Assembly: GCA_023474345.1 (NCBI GenBank)
Contig: JAMCXS010000027.1
Coordinates: forward strand, 1 to 64,000
Direction: 5' to 3'
DNA from: Acidobacteriota bacterium
GTDB lineage: Bacteria > Acidobacteriota > Terriglobia > UBA7540
DNA: 64,000 nt
The stretch's first letter is position 1. The number at the start of each line of letters is the position of its first letter. The notes beneath the pieces are model-generated. The model was not told the DNA's origin and did no database searches. It saw only the letters and a list, made by a program, of their open reading frames with translations. Positions 45,076 through 54,718 of the stretch are shown here, one piece after another. The position numbers were made by a program, and so were the translations under genes.

Positions 45076-45135
45076 CTCGAAGTCCGCGATGTGCTTCGGT
45101 GCACACGCGGAATGGCACTGGAGGGAAGGAGAAAT

Positions 45136-45435
45136 ATGGCCAATCCCCAGGAAGCGGTTCGAGTCGAAATCTTTGATCAAGATTACCGTGTGAAGGGCAC
45201 GCTCGATCCTGAGTACCTCGAGGTGCTTGCGAAGTACGTGGACGGCAAGATGCGGTCGATTGCAGCCCGCAGCCACAATGTGGATACCGTGCGCGTGGCA
45301 GTGCTCGCCGCGCTAAACATTGCTGACGAATACCATCAACTGAAGTCGAAGTATGATGCGATCGCTCAGCAAGTGGAACAGAAAGTGGGCGAGTGCAGCG
45401 ACGTGCTTGATCAGTTCCTCGACCGGGCTGTTTGA
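45136..45435 (+). CDS. zapA: Cell division protein ZapA
   Basis: Protein of 99 aa. AAGGAG precedes ATG 45136. AVRVEIFDQDYRVKGTLDPEYLEVLAKYVDGKMRSIA is the conserved N-terminal ZapA domain, followed by VDTVRVAVLAALNIADEYHQLKSKYD and a C-terminal coiled coil. ZapA binds FtsZ and bundles its filaments at mid-cell. Length and arrangement are normal. The gene follows the coiled-coil gene in the pheST operon and precedes ymdB. Confidence 0.93.
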   Translation: MANPQEAVRVEIFDQDYRVKGTLDPEYLEVLAKYVDGKMRSIAARSHNVDTVRVAVLAALNIADEYHQLKSKYDAIAQQVEQKVGECSDVLDQFLDRAV

Positions 45436-45536
45436 ACTCTACCACCGTACTTCCTCGCTGTTTGCCTTGAAAGGCGTTGACCCTCGGCACTGCCCACCGA
45501 TCTTCCCCGCGATGGGCTCGAAATTAAAGGAGAGCG

Positions 45537-46334
45537 TTGCAGAAGACAGTTAAGATCCTTTACATTGGCGATATCTTTGGCCGCCCGGGACGGCGAATTG
45601 TGAAGGAAGTCCTCCCCGAGATCACGCGGGACTATGCCCTGGATCTGATTCTGGCCAATGGTGAAAACGCCGCCGCCGGGTTTGGTATTACGCCGCCGCT
45701 GGTGGAAGAATTGTTGGACTTGGGGATTTCCGTTCTGACCTCGGGAAATCACATTTGGGATAAGAAGGAGATCGTAGCTTACCTGATGGAGCGGCAGGAC
45801 GGCCGCTTGCTGCGTCCCGCAAACTATCCAGACCACGTGCCGGGGCGCGGCCTATTCGTGGGCAGGACACGCGCGGGGCTGGATTACGCGGTTCTTAACC
45901 TCCAGGGTCGAGTCTTCATGCAGGCAATTGACTGTCCCTTCCGGACGGCGGACAACCTGCTTTCCACCATTCCCGAGTCTGTGAAAATACGGATTGTGGA
46001 TATGCACGCCGAGGCGACTTCTGAAAAACTGGCCATGGGTTGGTACCTCGACGGCCGGGTTACGGCGCTGGTGGGTACTCATACCCACGTTCCTACGGCG
46101 GACGAAATGGTGTTGCCGCAGGGAACAGCTTACATCACGGATCTGGGGATGACCGGACCTTATGAGTCGGTGATCGGAATCGATAAGGATACGGTTATCC
46201 GCAAATTTCTTAGCCAGATTCCCGAGCGCTTTGAAGTCGCCAAAAATGACGTCCGGTTTTATGCGGCTGTGGTTGAGGCCGATCCGGAAACGGGACGCGC
46301 GGTCTCGATTGAACGAATCGCCCGGAAGTTATAG
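45537..46334 (+). CDS. ymdB: YmdB-family metallophosphoesterase (TIGR00282)
   Basis: Protein of 265 aa beginning with TTG 45537, AGGAG 4 to 5 bases upstream. The family pattern is complete: KILYIGDIFGRPGRR, LILANGENAAAGFGI, LTSGNHIWDKKEI, VDMHAEATSEK, LVGTHTHVPTADE, YITDLGMTGPYESVIG and the C-terminal FEVAKNDVRFYAAVVE. In Bacillus the enzyme hydrolyses 2',3'-cyclic nucleotides and affects biofilm and motility; the role elsewhere is not settled. It lies between zapA and uppS in the same direction. Confidence 0.92.
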   Translation: MQKTVKILYIGDIFGRPGRRIVKEVLPEITRDYALDLILANGENAAAGFGITPPLVEELLDLGISVLTSGNHIWDKKEIVAYLMERQDGRLLRPANYPDHVPGRGLFVGRTRAGLDYAVLNLQGRVFMQAIDCPFRTADNLLSTIPESVKIRIVDMHAEATSEKLAMGWYLDGRVTALVGTHTHVPTADEMVLPQGTAYITDLGMTGPYESVIGIDKDTVIRKFLSQIPERFEVAKNDVRFYAAVVEADPETGRAVSIERIARKL

Positions 46335-46431
46335 GATTCTGCCGGCTACGCCTACCGGCGGTAACAAGGACATGTGTGAGTTGAAGCGGCTGAGACCCCT
46401 ATGTTATTTTGGTAACCGTTATTGAAAGAGT

Positions 46432-47205
46432 ATGCGAATACATAGGCCTACCGTGAAAACCAGAACCCCGGAAGCCCACCTGCTTCCTCAAGTTGACCTG
46501 ACTCGATTGCCACAGCACATTGCCATTATTATGGATGGCAATGGCCGGTGGGCCAAGAAACGCCGGTTGCCGCGGATTGCCGGCCATCGCGCGGGCATTC
46601 GCGCGGTACGTCAGGTGGTCGAGGCATGCGCCCGCATGGGGGTGCGCTGCCTTACCCTTTATGCGTTCTCTGTGGAGAATTGGAAGCGTCCGCATACCGA
46701 GGTCAAGCTTTTGATGGACCTGCTCCGTGAATACCTGAAAAAGGAAATTGCGGAGCTTAACAAGAATAATATCCGGTTTGGAGCCATCGGAAGGATAAGT
46801 AACCTTCCCCCTTTGGTTCAGAAAGACCTTTATACCACCATCGAAAAGACTCAAGATAATACCGGACTAAGGCTGACGCTCGCTCTTAACTACGGCGGCC
46901 GCGCGGAACTGATCGATGCGGTTCGGGACCTTGTCACTCATTTGCACCGCGATGGCGCCCTTGATGTGAACGCTATTACAGAAGACGAGCTCAGCCGGCA
47001 TCTTTATACTCGCGATTTGCCCGATCCGGATTTGCTGATCCGAACCAGCGGAGAGATGCGCTTAAGCAATTTTCTCTTATGGCAGGTTGCGTATTGTGAA
47101 ATCTGGGTGACGGATACGTTGTGGCCCGACTTCAAGGAACAGGATTTGTTCCAGGCAGTCGCCGACTTTCAAAAGCGGGAGCGGCGTTACGGTGGCTTAG
47201 GATGA
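46432..47205 (+). CDS. uppS: Isoprenyl transferase (undecaprenyl diphosphate synthase)
   Basis: Cis-prenyltransferase of 257 aa making the C55 lipid carrier for cell-wall sugars. The conserved regions are present: HIAIIMDGNGRWAKKRRLPRIAGHRAG with the catalytic Asp, LTLYAFSVENWKRP, LRLTLALNYGGRAELIDAVR and DLLIRTSGEMRLSNFLLWQVAYCEIWVTDTLWPDF. The ~25 residues before the core (PTVKTRTPEAHLLPQVDLTRLP) are a modest extension. Its neighbours cdsA, dxr, rseP and ispG form the usual isoprenoid/envelope cluster. Confidence 0.96.
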   Translation: MRIHRPTVKTRTPEAHLLPQVDLTRLPQHIAIIMDGNGRWAKKRRLPRIAGHRAGIRAVRQVVEACARMGVRCLTLYAFSVENWKRPHTEVKLLMDLLREYLKKEIAELNKNNIRFGAIGRISNLPPLVQKDLYTTIEKTQDNTGLRLTLALNYGGRAELIDAVRDLVTHLHRDGALDVNAITEDELSRHLYTRDLPDPDLLIRTSGEMRLSNFLLWQVAYCEIWVTDTLWPDFKEQDLFQAVADFQKRERRYGGLG

Positions 47206-47272
47206 CCCGAGAACAACGGCTTAATGTCTGTCCTGCACGGAACCACCTGTCCGGCCCTCCACAGTGGATTCC

Positions 47273-48094
47273 ATGAAACAGCGGATTCTGACTGGCTTAC
47301 CTGTGGCCCTGGCAGCAGTGTACCTGATTGTCCAGGAGCGTGAATGGCTCTTTGTTCTGGCAGTTCTTGTAACCGTGGAGATCAGCCTACATGAGTTTTT
47401 CTATGTCAGCAGGCAGGCGGGTCTAAAGAACTGGCCGCTTCTGGGCTATTTGGGGGGAGGATTGCTCTGCCTGTCCCAGTTTGCGGATTTGCGCCGGACG
47501 AGCTTTAGCGAATCTCTTGGCCTTTTGCTGGTGGTTCTGGGGATTCCGACACTAGGCCTTGCGCTGGTTTCGAATCTCAAGGACTATCTATCGAGTGTGG
47601 CCTCAACCCTGCTCGGGGTTTTTTATGTGGCTTTCACCTTTTCATGGCTTGTGCCTTTGCGCTTTTCTGAGCCTGCCGAAGGCCGGAACTTGGTTCTCCT
47701 ATTGTTCGCGATTGTTTGGGGCGAAGATATCTTTGCGTATACGGTTGGACGTTTAGCAGGAAAGATTCCATTGGCTGAACGTATTTCACCACGGAAAACG
47801 GTGGAGGGAGCTGTTGCCGGCCTTGTCGGAGCGATCCTGATCGCCTGGGGCTTCGGGCACGTGTTTTGGCAGACAGGTGACCAAAAAACAGTTATTCTGG
47901 TAGCGGGATTGGTTGCGGTGGCGGGTCAGGTTGGCGACCTGGTGGAATCCGGCTTGAAGAGGGCCGCGAACCTGAAGGACTCGGGAGCAATTCTGCCCGG
48001 CCATGGGGGAATGCTTGATCGTATCGACAGCCTGTTGTTTGCCGTTCCGACGCTCTGGTTGGTGTGGAATCTAAAGGACTTGTGGTGGCGATGA
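47273..48094 (+). CDS. cdsA: Phosphatidate cytidylyltransferase
   Basis: Integral membrane enzyme of 273 aa making CDP-diacylglycerol for phospholipid synthesis. About eight hydrophobic segments are visible. The C-terminal signature is complete: IPLAERISPRKTVEGAVAGLVGAI, then VAGQVGDLVESGLKRAANLKDSGAILPGHGGMLDRIDSLL with the metal-binding acidic residues. ATG 47273 is preferred over the GTG nine bases earlier; no strong ribosome site. Its TGA overlaps the dxr ATG (ATGA). Confidence 0.94.
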   Translation: MKQRILTGLPVALAAVYLIVQEREWLFVLAVLVTVEISLHEFFYVSRQAGLKNWPLLGYLGGGLLCLSQFADLRRTSFSESLGLLLVVLGIPTLGLALVSNLKDYLSSVASTLLGVFYVAFTFSWLVPLRFSEPAEGRNLVLLLFAIVWGEDIFAYTVGRLAGKIPLAERISPRKTVEGAVAGLVGAILIAWGFGHVFWQTGDQKTVILVAGLVAVAGQVGDLVESGLKRAANLKDSGAILPGHGGMLDRIDSLLFAVPTLWLVWNLKDLWWR

Positions 48095-49284
48095 AAGGAA
48101 TATGCATTCTCGGATCGACGGGTTCGATTGGTCAAAACAGCTTGCGTGTGTTGAGCGGCTTACAAGACCGCTTTAGAGTGGTATCGCTTTCGGCGGGCCG
48201 GAATATTGACGCACTGGCAGAGCAGATCGTGGCTTTCCGACCCAGTGTTGCTGTTGTGGCGCAAGCTGAATCCATCGAGCCTTTGCGGGTGCGTCTCGAA
48301 GCTCGGAACTATCGTCAAAATGTGACCATAGTTGCCGGCACCGCGGGACAAGTGGAAGCGGTTACCCATCCTGAAGTCGACTTTATTGTTGCGGCGTCTC
48401 ATGGCACGACTGGCCTGTTGGCCACCTACCAGGCTATCTGTGCCGGCAAGACGGTAGGCCTTGCAAACAAGGAGGTTATGGTGGTGGCGGGCGAAGTGAT
48501 TACGAAGGCGGCCCGCTCTCACGGGGTGGAAGTTCTTCCCATTGATAGCGAGCATTGCGCCGTACACCAATGCCTCCGGTCTGGCCTTCACCAGGAGGTG
48601 CGTCGCCTGATCCTGACAGGTTCCGGCGGTCCGTTTCTCAAGGCCTCCCGCAAACAGCTTGACTCTGTGACTCCCGAAATGGCGCTTAAACATCCGGTCT
48701 GGAAAATGGGGGGCCGGATTACTATTGATTCTGCGACTCTGATGAACAAGGGCTTTGAAATCATTGAGGCGCGCTGGCTTTTCGGTCTTCCTTCCCAGCA
48801 GATCGATGTTTTGATTCACCCGGAATCTGTCATACATTCCATGATAGAATTTCAAGATGGATCGGTAATGGCTCAGCTTTCCGTCGCCGACATGCGCCTT
48901 CCTATTCAATACGCACTGACTTACCCGGAACGTGTGCCTGCAAATGGGAATCTGCCGCTGTTGGATTTGATCGCTACGCGGCGTTTAAGGTTTCAAAAGC
49001 CGGATGAGCGGCGATTTCCCTGCTTGGCGTTGGGCCGGGCGGCTTTAGAGCAGGGCGGGGCAATGCCGTGTGCTTTGAATGCGGCGGACGAAGTGGCGGT
49101 GGAAGCTTTTTTGGCTCACCGGCTTCGTTTTTCCGACATTCCGCGTCTAATTGAAAGGGTGTTGAACGAGACGCCTGGGGCACGTCTGAGCTCCATGGAA
49201 GAAGTTCTGGAATGCGACAAGCGCTCTCGTGAGCGTGCGGGCGAATTGCTGGAGGAAATAGCCGTAACGCGCACGCTGGTGTGA
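48091..49284 (+). CDS. dxr: 1-deoxy-D-xylulose 5-phosphate reductoisomerase
   Basis: Second enzyme of the MEP pathway, 397 aa, converting DXP to MEP with NADPH. The N-terminal CILGSTGSIGQNSLRVL holds the dinucleotide motif. VGLANKEVMVVAGE, LPIDSEHCAVHQCL and LTGSGGPF follow, with the metal/substrate residues. KMGGRITIDSATLMNKGFEIIEARWLF, IHPESVIHSMIEF and LNAADEVAVEAFL complete the pattern. Cys replaces the common Ser in the DSEHSA motif. The start overlaps the cdsA stop by four bases, indicating tight coupling. Confidence 0.97.
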   Translation: MKGICILGSTGSIGQNSLRVLSGLQDRFRVVSLSAGRNIDALAEQIVAFRPSVAVVAQAESIEPLRVRLEARNYRQNVTIVAGTAGQVEAVTHPEVDFIVAASHGTTGLLATYQAICAGKTVGLANKEVMVVAGEVITKAARSHGVEVLPIDSEHCAVHQCLRSGLHQEVRRLILTGSGGPFLKASRKQLDSVTPEMALKHPVWKMGGRITIDSATLMNKGFEIIEARWLFGLPSQQIDVLIHPESVIHSMIEFQDGSVMAQLSVADMRLPIQYALTYPERVPANGNLPLLDLIATRRLRFQKPDERRFPCLALGRAALEQGGAMPCALNAADEVAVEAFLAHRLRFSDIPRLIERVLNETPGARLSSMEEVLECDKRSRERAGELLEEIAVTRTLV

Positions 49285-49304
49285 GTAACGGAGAGGTCTG
49301 ACAT

Positions 49305-50633
49305 ATGATTTCGAGCTTCCTCACCGATGCCGTCGTTGTCGTGGTGGTTCTGGGGGGTATGGTTTTCCTGCACGAACTGGGTCACTTCCTGGCGGCGAAG
49401 GGTTTCGGCGTGCGCGTACTTACCTTCTCCCTGGGCTTCGGCAAACGCCTTTTCGGCTTTAAGCGGGGTGACACGGACTATCGGGTTAGCATTTTGCCGC
49501 TGGGCGGGTATGTCAGGATGGCAGGAGATGATCCGACCGCAGTCCTTACGGGCGATCCTGGCGAGTTTTTGTCGCGGCCTCGTTGGCAGCGATTTGTGAT
49601 TATCTTGATGGGCCCCGCGATGAATTTCGTCTTGGCCATCGTTGTTCTTGCAGGAGTTTACCGATTCCACTATCAAAAACCGGCTTACGAGGACGAGCCT
49701 GTCAAGATCGGTGCTGTGGAACCTCACTCGGCGGCGGCAGCTGCGGGGCTTCAGCCCGGTGATGTCGTCGTGAAGTTTGACGGCGTAAACGATCCAAAGT
49801 GGCAGAATATCAAGTTCAACGTCCTCACAGGAGCCGGGCATGCCATTTCACTCACTGTTTTGCGTGATGGGAAGCTGATTCATACGACGCTCACTCCGGA
49901 AGCTGAAGGCCCCAACCGCACCGGGCGAGCCGGTTGGCTTCCGTACATGCCCGGGATTATCGAAGAGGTGAATCCCGGCCAGCCCGCAAGCAAGGCGGGT
50001 CTGAAGCCTGGGGATATGATTGTGGGCTTTGACGGGAAGCGGATTTACTATTGGCCGCTGATCGTTCAGGAATTGCGCGACAGCCATGGCCAGGAAGTTC
50101 AACTGACCATCCTGCGTGACGGGAAACTGTTTCAGGTTCAGGTGAAGCCTGAGTATACGGAAGTCATGGGGCTAAAAACGTGGCGGATTGGTGTGACGAT
50201 TCGCAACAACGAATTCGTGGTTCGAGAGTTGCCGCTGGCACTCGCCATTGAGCATGCTTTGAGAGACAATTACCGAAATTTTCTGGAAACGTTTGACGTG
50301 CTGGGAAAAATTGTGACGCGGCAGATGTCGGCCCGGTCTCTGGCTGGCCCTATTGGAATTGCCCAGATTTCCGGTGAGGCGTACAGGAGGGGCATCTCTG
50401 ATCTGCTGATGATTGTCTCTTTTATCAGCCTGCAATTGGGGATTCTCAATTTGTTACCGATTCCGATTCTGGACGGCGGGCAGATTTTCCTCTTGGCGAT
50501 TGAGGGCTTCATGCGGCACGATCTCAGTCTGGAGATCAAGGAGCGCTTTGCCCAAGTCGGAATTGTGTTCTTACTGCTCATTTTTGTTTTTGTCGTGTAT
50601 AACGATATTGTGAAGACGATCCGTCCTTCTTGA
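49305..50633 (+). CDS. rseP: Site-2 protease RseP
   Basis: Intramembrane zinc metalloprotease of 442 aa. The HELGH motif is at about residue 22 in the first membrane helix (MVFLHELGHFLAAKGFGV), and the second metal ligand is in LNLLPIPILDGGQIFL near residue 385. Two PDZ domains are visible between them, with AAAAGLQPGDVVVKFDG and ASKAGLKPGDMIVGFDG. Four membrane segments fit the family. RseP cleaves anti-sigma factors and signal peptides in the membrane. It is 20 bases downstream of dxr and is followed by ispG. Confidence 0.95.
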   Translation: MISSFLTDAVVVVVVLGGMVFLHELGHFLAAKGFGVRVLTFSLGFGKRLFGFKRGDTDYRVSILPLGGYVRMAGDDPTAVLTGDPGEFLSRPRWQRFVIILMGPAMNFVLAIVVLAGVYRFHYQKPAYEDEPVKIGAVEPHSAAAAAGLQPGDVVVKFDGVNDPKWQNIKFNVLTGAGHAISLTVLRDGKLIHTTLTPEAEGPNRTGRAGWLPYMPGIIEEVNPGQPASKAGLKPGDMIVGFDGKRIYYWPLIVQELRDSHGQEVQLTILRDGKLFQVQVKPEYTEVMGLKTWRIGVTIRNNEFVVRELPLALAIEHALRDNYRNFLETFDVLGKIVTRQMSARSLAGPIGIAQISGEAYRRGISDLLMIVSFISLQLGILNLLPIPILDGGQIFLLAIEGFMRHDLSLEIKERFAQVGIVFLLLIFVFVVYNDIVKTIRPS

Positions 50634-50680
50634 GTGTGGGGGCAAGTTCTCGTATTTACTTCAACAAAGGGGCAATAACC

Positions 50681-51859
50681 GTGAACTTCAGCGATGAAGA
50701 ACATTTTCCCGCAAGACGGAAGACCCGGCCGGTTAAGGTTGGACGGCTGATAGTTGGCGGGGATGGGCCGATTTCTGTGCAGTCCATGACCAAAACCGAT
50801 ACGCGCGACGTGGAGAAGACCGTCGAGCAGATCCAGCAAATGGAGCAGGCGGGGTGTGAGATCGTGCGGTTGGCCGTTCCGGATATTGAAGCCGCAAAGG
50901 CCCTCCCGGAAATCCGCAATCGGTGTCCGGATTCCATCCTGGTTTCTGATATTCATTTCCAATACAAGTTTGCGCTGATGGCGCTTGATGCGGGAATCGA
51001 CAAGTTGCGCATCAATCCCGGAAATATCGGTGACGCGGAGAAGGTTCGGACGGTAGTGCGGCGCGCCCAGGAACAAAAAGTTCCCATCCGGATTGGCGTG
51101 AATGCCGGTTCGCTTGAGCGCCGGTTGCTTGAGAAATACGGATTCCCGACCCCCGAAGCAATGGTGGAGAGTGCCGAGTACCACATCCGCATTCTTGAAG
51201 ATCTCGGTTTTGCAGATACGATCATTTCTCTGAAATCCTCGAACGTCAAGCTGACTGTTGCCGCATACCGCTTGTTGGCTTCGCGGTGCGATTACCCCTT
51301 TCACCTGGGAATTACCGAGGCTGGAACGCAATTTTCAGGCACCGTGAAATCCTGTGTGGGGATGGGCATGTTGCTGGGTGAGGGAATTGGCGACACGATT
51401 CGGGTTTCGCTGGCCACGGACCCCGTGGAAGAGGTTCGCGTGGGCTACGAACTGCTGAAATCGCTTGAATTGCGCAGCCGCGGCCCCGTGGTGATCGCAT
51501 GTCCGACGTGCGGACGGCTGGAAGTCGACTTATTTAAGATAGCGGGCGAAATCGAGCAGGCTACCGCGCACATCAAGACGCCTCTCACCCTGGCGGTGAT
51601 GGGCTGCGCCGTGAACGGGCCGGGAGAGGCGCGGGAAGCAGACTTGGGCGTGGCGGCTGGAAGAGGCAACGGAATGATTTATCGCCAGGGAAAGGCGATT
51701 CGCCGCGTGAAAGAAGAAGAAATTGTTTCGGCTTTCCTAGAAGAAATTGAGCGCTTCGTGGCCGACAAAGCCGCCGGGCGTGTTGGCGCGCCCACAGAAC
51801 AGAATGGTGAAACGCCAGAAATATCCTCGCCCCCAAGCCCGCTGGTGACGCTTCGTTAA
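50681..51859 (+). CDS. ispG: 4-hydroxy-3-methylbut-2-enyl diphosphate synthase (IspG)
   Basis: Fe-S enzyme of the MEP pathway, 392 aa from GTG 50681 (AAGGGG about 8 bases upstream); TTG 50630 or GTG 50636 would give longer forms overlapping the rseP stop. RRKTRPVKVGRLIVGGDGPISVQSMTKTDTRD is the standard opening. DIHFQYKFALMALDAGIDKLRINPGNIG and VGMGMLLGEGIGDTIRVSL follow. The cluster cysteines are in IACPTCGRLEVD and VMGCAVNGPGEAREADLGVA. The C-terminal ~40 residues form a Pro/Glu-rich tail (APTEQNGETPEISSPPSP) beyond the usual end. Confidence 0.95.
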   Translation: MNFSDEEHFPARRKTRPVKVGRLIVGGDGPISVQSMTKTDTRDVEKTVEQIQQMEQAGCEIVRLAVPDIEAAKALPEIRNRCPDSILVSDIHFQYKFALMALDAGIDKLRINPGNIGDAEKVRTVVRRAQEQKVPIRIGVNAGSLERRLLEKYGFPTPEAMVESAEYHIRILEDLGFADTIISLKSSNVKLTVAAYRLLASRCDYPFHLGITEAGTQFSGTVKSCVGMGMLLGEGIGDTIRVSLATDPVEEVRVGYELLKSLELRSRGPVVIACPTCGRLEVDLFKIAGEIEQATAHIKTPLTLAVMGCAVNGPGEAREADLGVAAGRGNGMIYRQGKAIRRVKEEEIVSAFLEEIERFVADKAAGRVGAPTEQNGETPEISSPPSPLVTLR

Positions 51860-52244
51860 AGGCAAGGCGCGAGCTTTAACGAAGCCGCGAGTGGAAGTGT
51901 TCCCATCGGCTCTAGCAAGCGCCGTTGACAGGCGGCCTCCTCCATCTGGTTTTCCCGCATCGTGGCACGCCTTGAAGGTCTAAAACTCACGCACCGCCTT
52001 TTCATAGAGGGTAAGGCTTACGGGTCAAGTGCCTGGTTGCCTCGAAGCCTGGTTTTGCTTATCCCTTTCTGTTATCTTCTCAGTAATCCGCGAGGCGCGC
52101 TGTTCCAGCATCGGATTACTCGCGCTGCTTTGAACCTGCTTGAGGGTTCTGAGTCGTTGCCTGTTCTCCGCGATTTCGAAACGTCCGATTCGATATGATG
52201 TTGGGGACGACAATTTCTAGCTGGAACCGGAGGGGATGTTGCCC
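51860..52244. other. Intergenic stretch after ispG
   Basis: About 385 bases. The frame at 51962-52198 (78 codons) lacks a ribosome site and recognisable sequence. No terminator or repeat was recognised. GGAGGGG at 52229-52235 is the ribosome site of the amidase gene. Confidence 0.45.
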
Positions 52245-53678
52245 ATGTCAAGATTTGAAGAGTTTGCTTTCATGGACGCGATTGCGCAAGCTGAGATGGT
52301 GCGTCGTGGGGAAGTGAAGCCGGTTGAACTTGTAGAGGCTGCGATCGAGCGCACCGAACTTCTGAATCCTAAGCTCAACGCGGTTGTTACCAAGATGTAC
52401 GAACATGCGCAGGATGCCGCCAAGGGTTCCTTGCCGAATGGCCCTTTTCGCGGCGTCCCTTTCTTATTGAAAGACTTGCAAGCGGCGTACGCGGGGGTGC
52501 GCATGACCTTCGGAAGCCGATTCCTGAGGGATTTCGTTCCCGGACGTGACACTGAATTAGTCACCCGGCATAAGCGCTCCGGGCTGGTGATTCTGGGCAA
52601 AACGAATACGCCGGAATTCGGAATTCTTCCGACCACTGAGCCACTTTTGTTCGGAACAACTCATAATCCCTGGAACGTGGATCGTTCCGCGGGAGGATCG
52701 AGTGGTGGTTCCGCGGCGGCGGTGGCGGCGGGAATCGTCCCCATAGCCCACGCGAATGACGGCGGAGGGTCCATCCGAATCCCGGCTTCATGCTGCGGAC
52801 TTTTTGGACTGAAACCCACGCGCGCCCGCAACCCTCTGGGGCCGGAGGTGGGCGATGTTATGGGGGGCTTGGTGGCCGAGCACGCCCTCACGCGCTCGGT
52901 CCGCGACAGCGCCGCGTTGCTCGATGCCACGGCGGGTCCCGATGTCGGTGATCCTTATTGGGCTCCTCCGCCACTTCGCCCGTATGCGGAAGAAGTCAAG
53001 TGCGACCCAGGCCGCCTCCAGATAGCTTTTTCAACCAAGGCCCCATCGGGCGCTAAAATCCATCCTGATTGTGTAAACGCGGTTCTCGACGTTGCCAAGC
53101 TATGTGCGGAACTTGGGCATGAGGTGACCGAGGCGGCTCCCGAGATCAACGGCCCGATGCTGGTGCAGGCATTTACGGCAGTTTGGGCTGCGGGAAGCGC
53201 CTCGGGGATCGATGCTTTTGCATTCCTGACCGGCCAGGCGCCCCAACCGGAGCAATTTGAGCCGCTGACCTGGGGGCTCTACGAAATGGGGAAGAAAGTG
53301 ACCGGTCCTGCCTACCTGCTGGCGCAGATGGTTCTGCAGCGAATTACTCGCGACGTTGCACGGTTCATGGAGAAATACGACGCATGGCTGACGCCCACGC
53401 TGGCCGAACCACCCGTCCCGCTCGGGACATTTGATTCGACCCCGGATAATCCCCTTCGTGGGTTTTACCGTGCGGTGGACTACGTGCCGTTTACACCTAT
53501 TGCCAATGCTACGGGACAGCCAGCGATGTCGGTGCCGCTTTATTGGAATTCAGAGGGACTGCCCGTCGGGACACACTTTTTTGGCCGCTTTGGCGACGAA
53601 GGTTTACTGTTCCGGCTTGCTGCTCAACTTGAGCGGGCGCGGCCATGGACCGACCGGCGCCCAGCGATTCACGCTTGA
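52245..53678 (+). CDS. Amidase (amidase-signature family)
   Basis: Cytosolic hydrolase of 477 aa; ATG 52245 sits 9 bases after GGAGGGG. The Ser-cisSer-Lys triad is visible: Lys in FLLKDL, the glycine/serine-rich loop [44 protein letters not shown] with both serines. The C-terminal half has [16 protein letters not shown] and [10 protein letters not shown]. The family includes GatA, fatty-acid amide hydrolases and aryl-amidases; GatA is unlikely because the sequence is closer to stand-alone amidases and no gatB/gatC is near. The natural substrate cannot be inferred. Confidence 0.9.
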   Translation: MSRFEEFAFMDAIAQAEMVRRGEVKPVELVEAAIERTELLNPKLNAVVTKMYEHAQDAAKGSLPNGPFRGVPFLLKDLQAAYAGVRMTFGSRFLRDFVPGRDTELVTRHKRSGLVILGKTNTPEFGILPTTEPLLFGTTHNPWNVDRSAGGSSGGSAAAVAAGIVPIAHANDGGGSIRIPASCCGLFGLKPTRARNPLGPEVGDVMGGLVAEHALTRSVRDSAALLDATAGPDVGDPYWAPPPLRPYAEEVKCDPGRLQIAFSTKAPSGAKIHPDCVNAVLDVAKLCAELGHEVTEAAPEINGPMLVQAFTAVWAAGSASGIDAFAFLTGQAPQPEQFEPLTWGLYEMGKKVTGPAYLLAQMVLQRITRDVARFMEKYDAWLTPTLAEPPVPLGTFDSTPDNPLRGFYRAVDYVPFTPIANATGQPAMSVPLYWNSEGLPVGTHFFGRFGDEGLLFRLAAQLERARPWTDRRPAIHA

Positions 53679-53734
53679 GGATTGTATTCGATTGCGAGTG
53701 CGCGACGCCGCTTTGGAATTCTTCCTTCCCGTTC

Positions 53735-54715
53735 TCAGGCGGGAGTTGATGCGGAAGTTGAGGGACGATGTCTGCGTCCTTCCAGGATTTTCAGCAAGCG
53801 GAAGAATTTAAGCGAGCGGCGAACGTCGTCCAGGATCTGCCGTCTTAGCGTCTTAGGATCTGGAAATTTGATCTCGTCGCGCAGCCGGTAAAGGAATTCA
53901 ATTTCCATACTGCTGGCATCCACTTTTCCGCCGAAATCCAGCAGGTAAGACTCAACCGTGATCGGGTGTGGCCCGAAAGTGGGCTTTTGCCCAACGTTCG
54001 TTACAGACTGGTGGACATTTTCCCCCAAGTGGGTTCGCGAAATGTAGACACCATTTTTGGGAAGCCGCTGTTCGACGGCGCCCAGATTCAGTGTGGGAAC
54101 AGTTTGTTTGTGCCCCAGGCCCTCGCCAACGACGACAGGTCCGGCCACTGAGTAAGGTCTGCCCAACATCCGGCCCGCAATATCCACGCGTCCGTCCGCC
54201 ACCAACTGTCGAATTCGGCTGCTTGACACCTGTTCGCCGCGAATGGTGAGCATAGGCAGAGTTTCGACCCGAAAACCGCTTTGCTTGCCGAGTTCCAGAA
54301 GGGTTTCGGTGTTGCCGGCACGATGACGCCCGAAGCGAAAGTTCGATCCCACGTGAACCACAACAGCACCCAGTTTCTCCACGAGAACCCTTTGCACAAA
54401 CTCCGCGGGGGAGAGGCGAGCCAATTCCTCATTGAAACGCAAGATGATGAGGAATTCGATGTTTTCCTTATCAATCAATGCAATTTTGGTCCGCAGAGGC
54501 GTCAGCGTTGCTGGTGCTCGTGCGGGGGCGATGACTTTTGCCGGATGAGGATCAAAAGTGACGACAACGGCTTTACCCCCCACTTCGCGCGCGGAGCGAA
54601 CCACGCGCTCTAACAGCGCTCGATGGGCCAGATGAACGCCGTCAAAATTGCCGATAGTCACCGCGCTTGAGTGGAGCGGCTCGCGCAACTCCGAAAGATC
54701 TCGAACGACTCGCAT
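53735..54715 (-). CDS. ribF: Bifunctional riboflavin kinase / FAD synthetase
   Basis: Protein of 326 aa. The N-terminal FAD synthetase (nucleotidyltransferase) part has SSAVTIGNFDGVHLAHRALLERVV, VVTFDPHPAKVI, VVHVGSNFRFGRHRAGNTETL and VSSSRIRQLVADG. The C-terminal riboflavin kinase has GRPYSVAGPVVVGEGLGHKQTVPTLNL (with the PTxN motif), NGVYISRT and the ending EIEFLYRLRDEIKFPDPKTLRRQILDDVR. It phosphorylates riboflavin and adenylates FMN. It lies 3 bases after the PhnP-like MBL gene, so the two form an operon. Confidence 0.96.
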   Translation of the reverse strand: MRVVRDLSELREPLHSSAVTIGNFDGVHLAHRALLERVVRSAREVGGKAVVVTFDPHPAKVIAPARAPATLTPLRTKIALIDKENIEFLIILRFNEELARLSPAEFVQRVLVEKLGAVVVHVGSNFRFGRHRAGNTETLLELGKQSGFRVETLPMLTIRGEQVSSSRIRQLVADGRVDIAGRMLGRPYSVAGPVVVGEGLGHKQTVPTLNLGAVEQRLPKNGVYISRTHLGENVHQSVTNVGQKPTFGPHPITVESYLLDFGGKVDASSMEIEFLYRLRDEIKFPDPKTLRRQILDDVRRSLKFFRLLKILEGRRHRPSTSASTPA

Positions 54716-54718
54716 ATC

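Noticed and set aside
45436-45536. Possible 6S RNA (ssrS) next to zapA
   Set aside because: In proteobacteria ssrS follows zapA, but only 100 bases separate zapA from ymdB here and no 6S-like long bulged hairpin could be drawn.
51962-52198. 78-codon + strand frame after ispG
   Set aside because: No ribosome site or recognised sequence; ends in an intergenic region.
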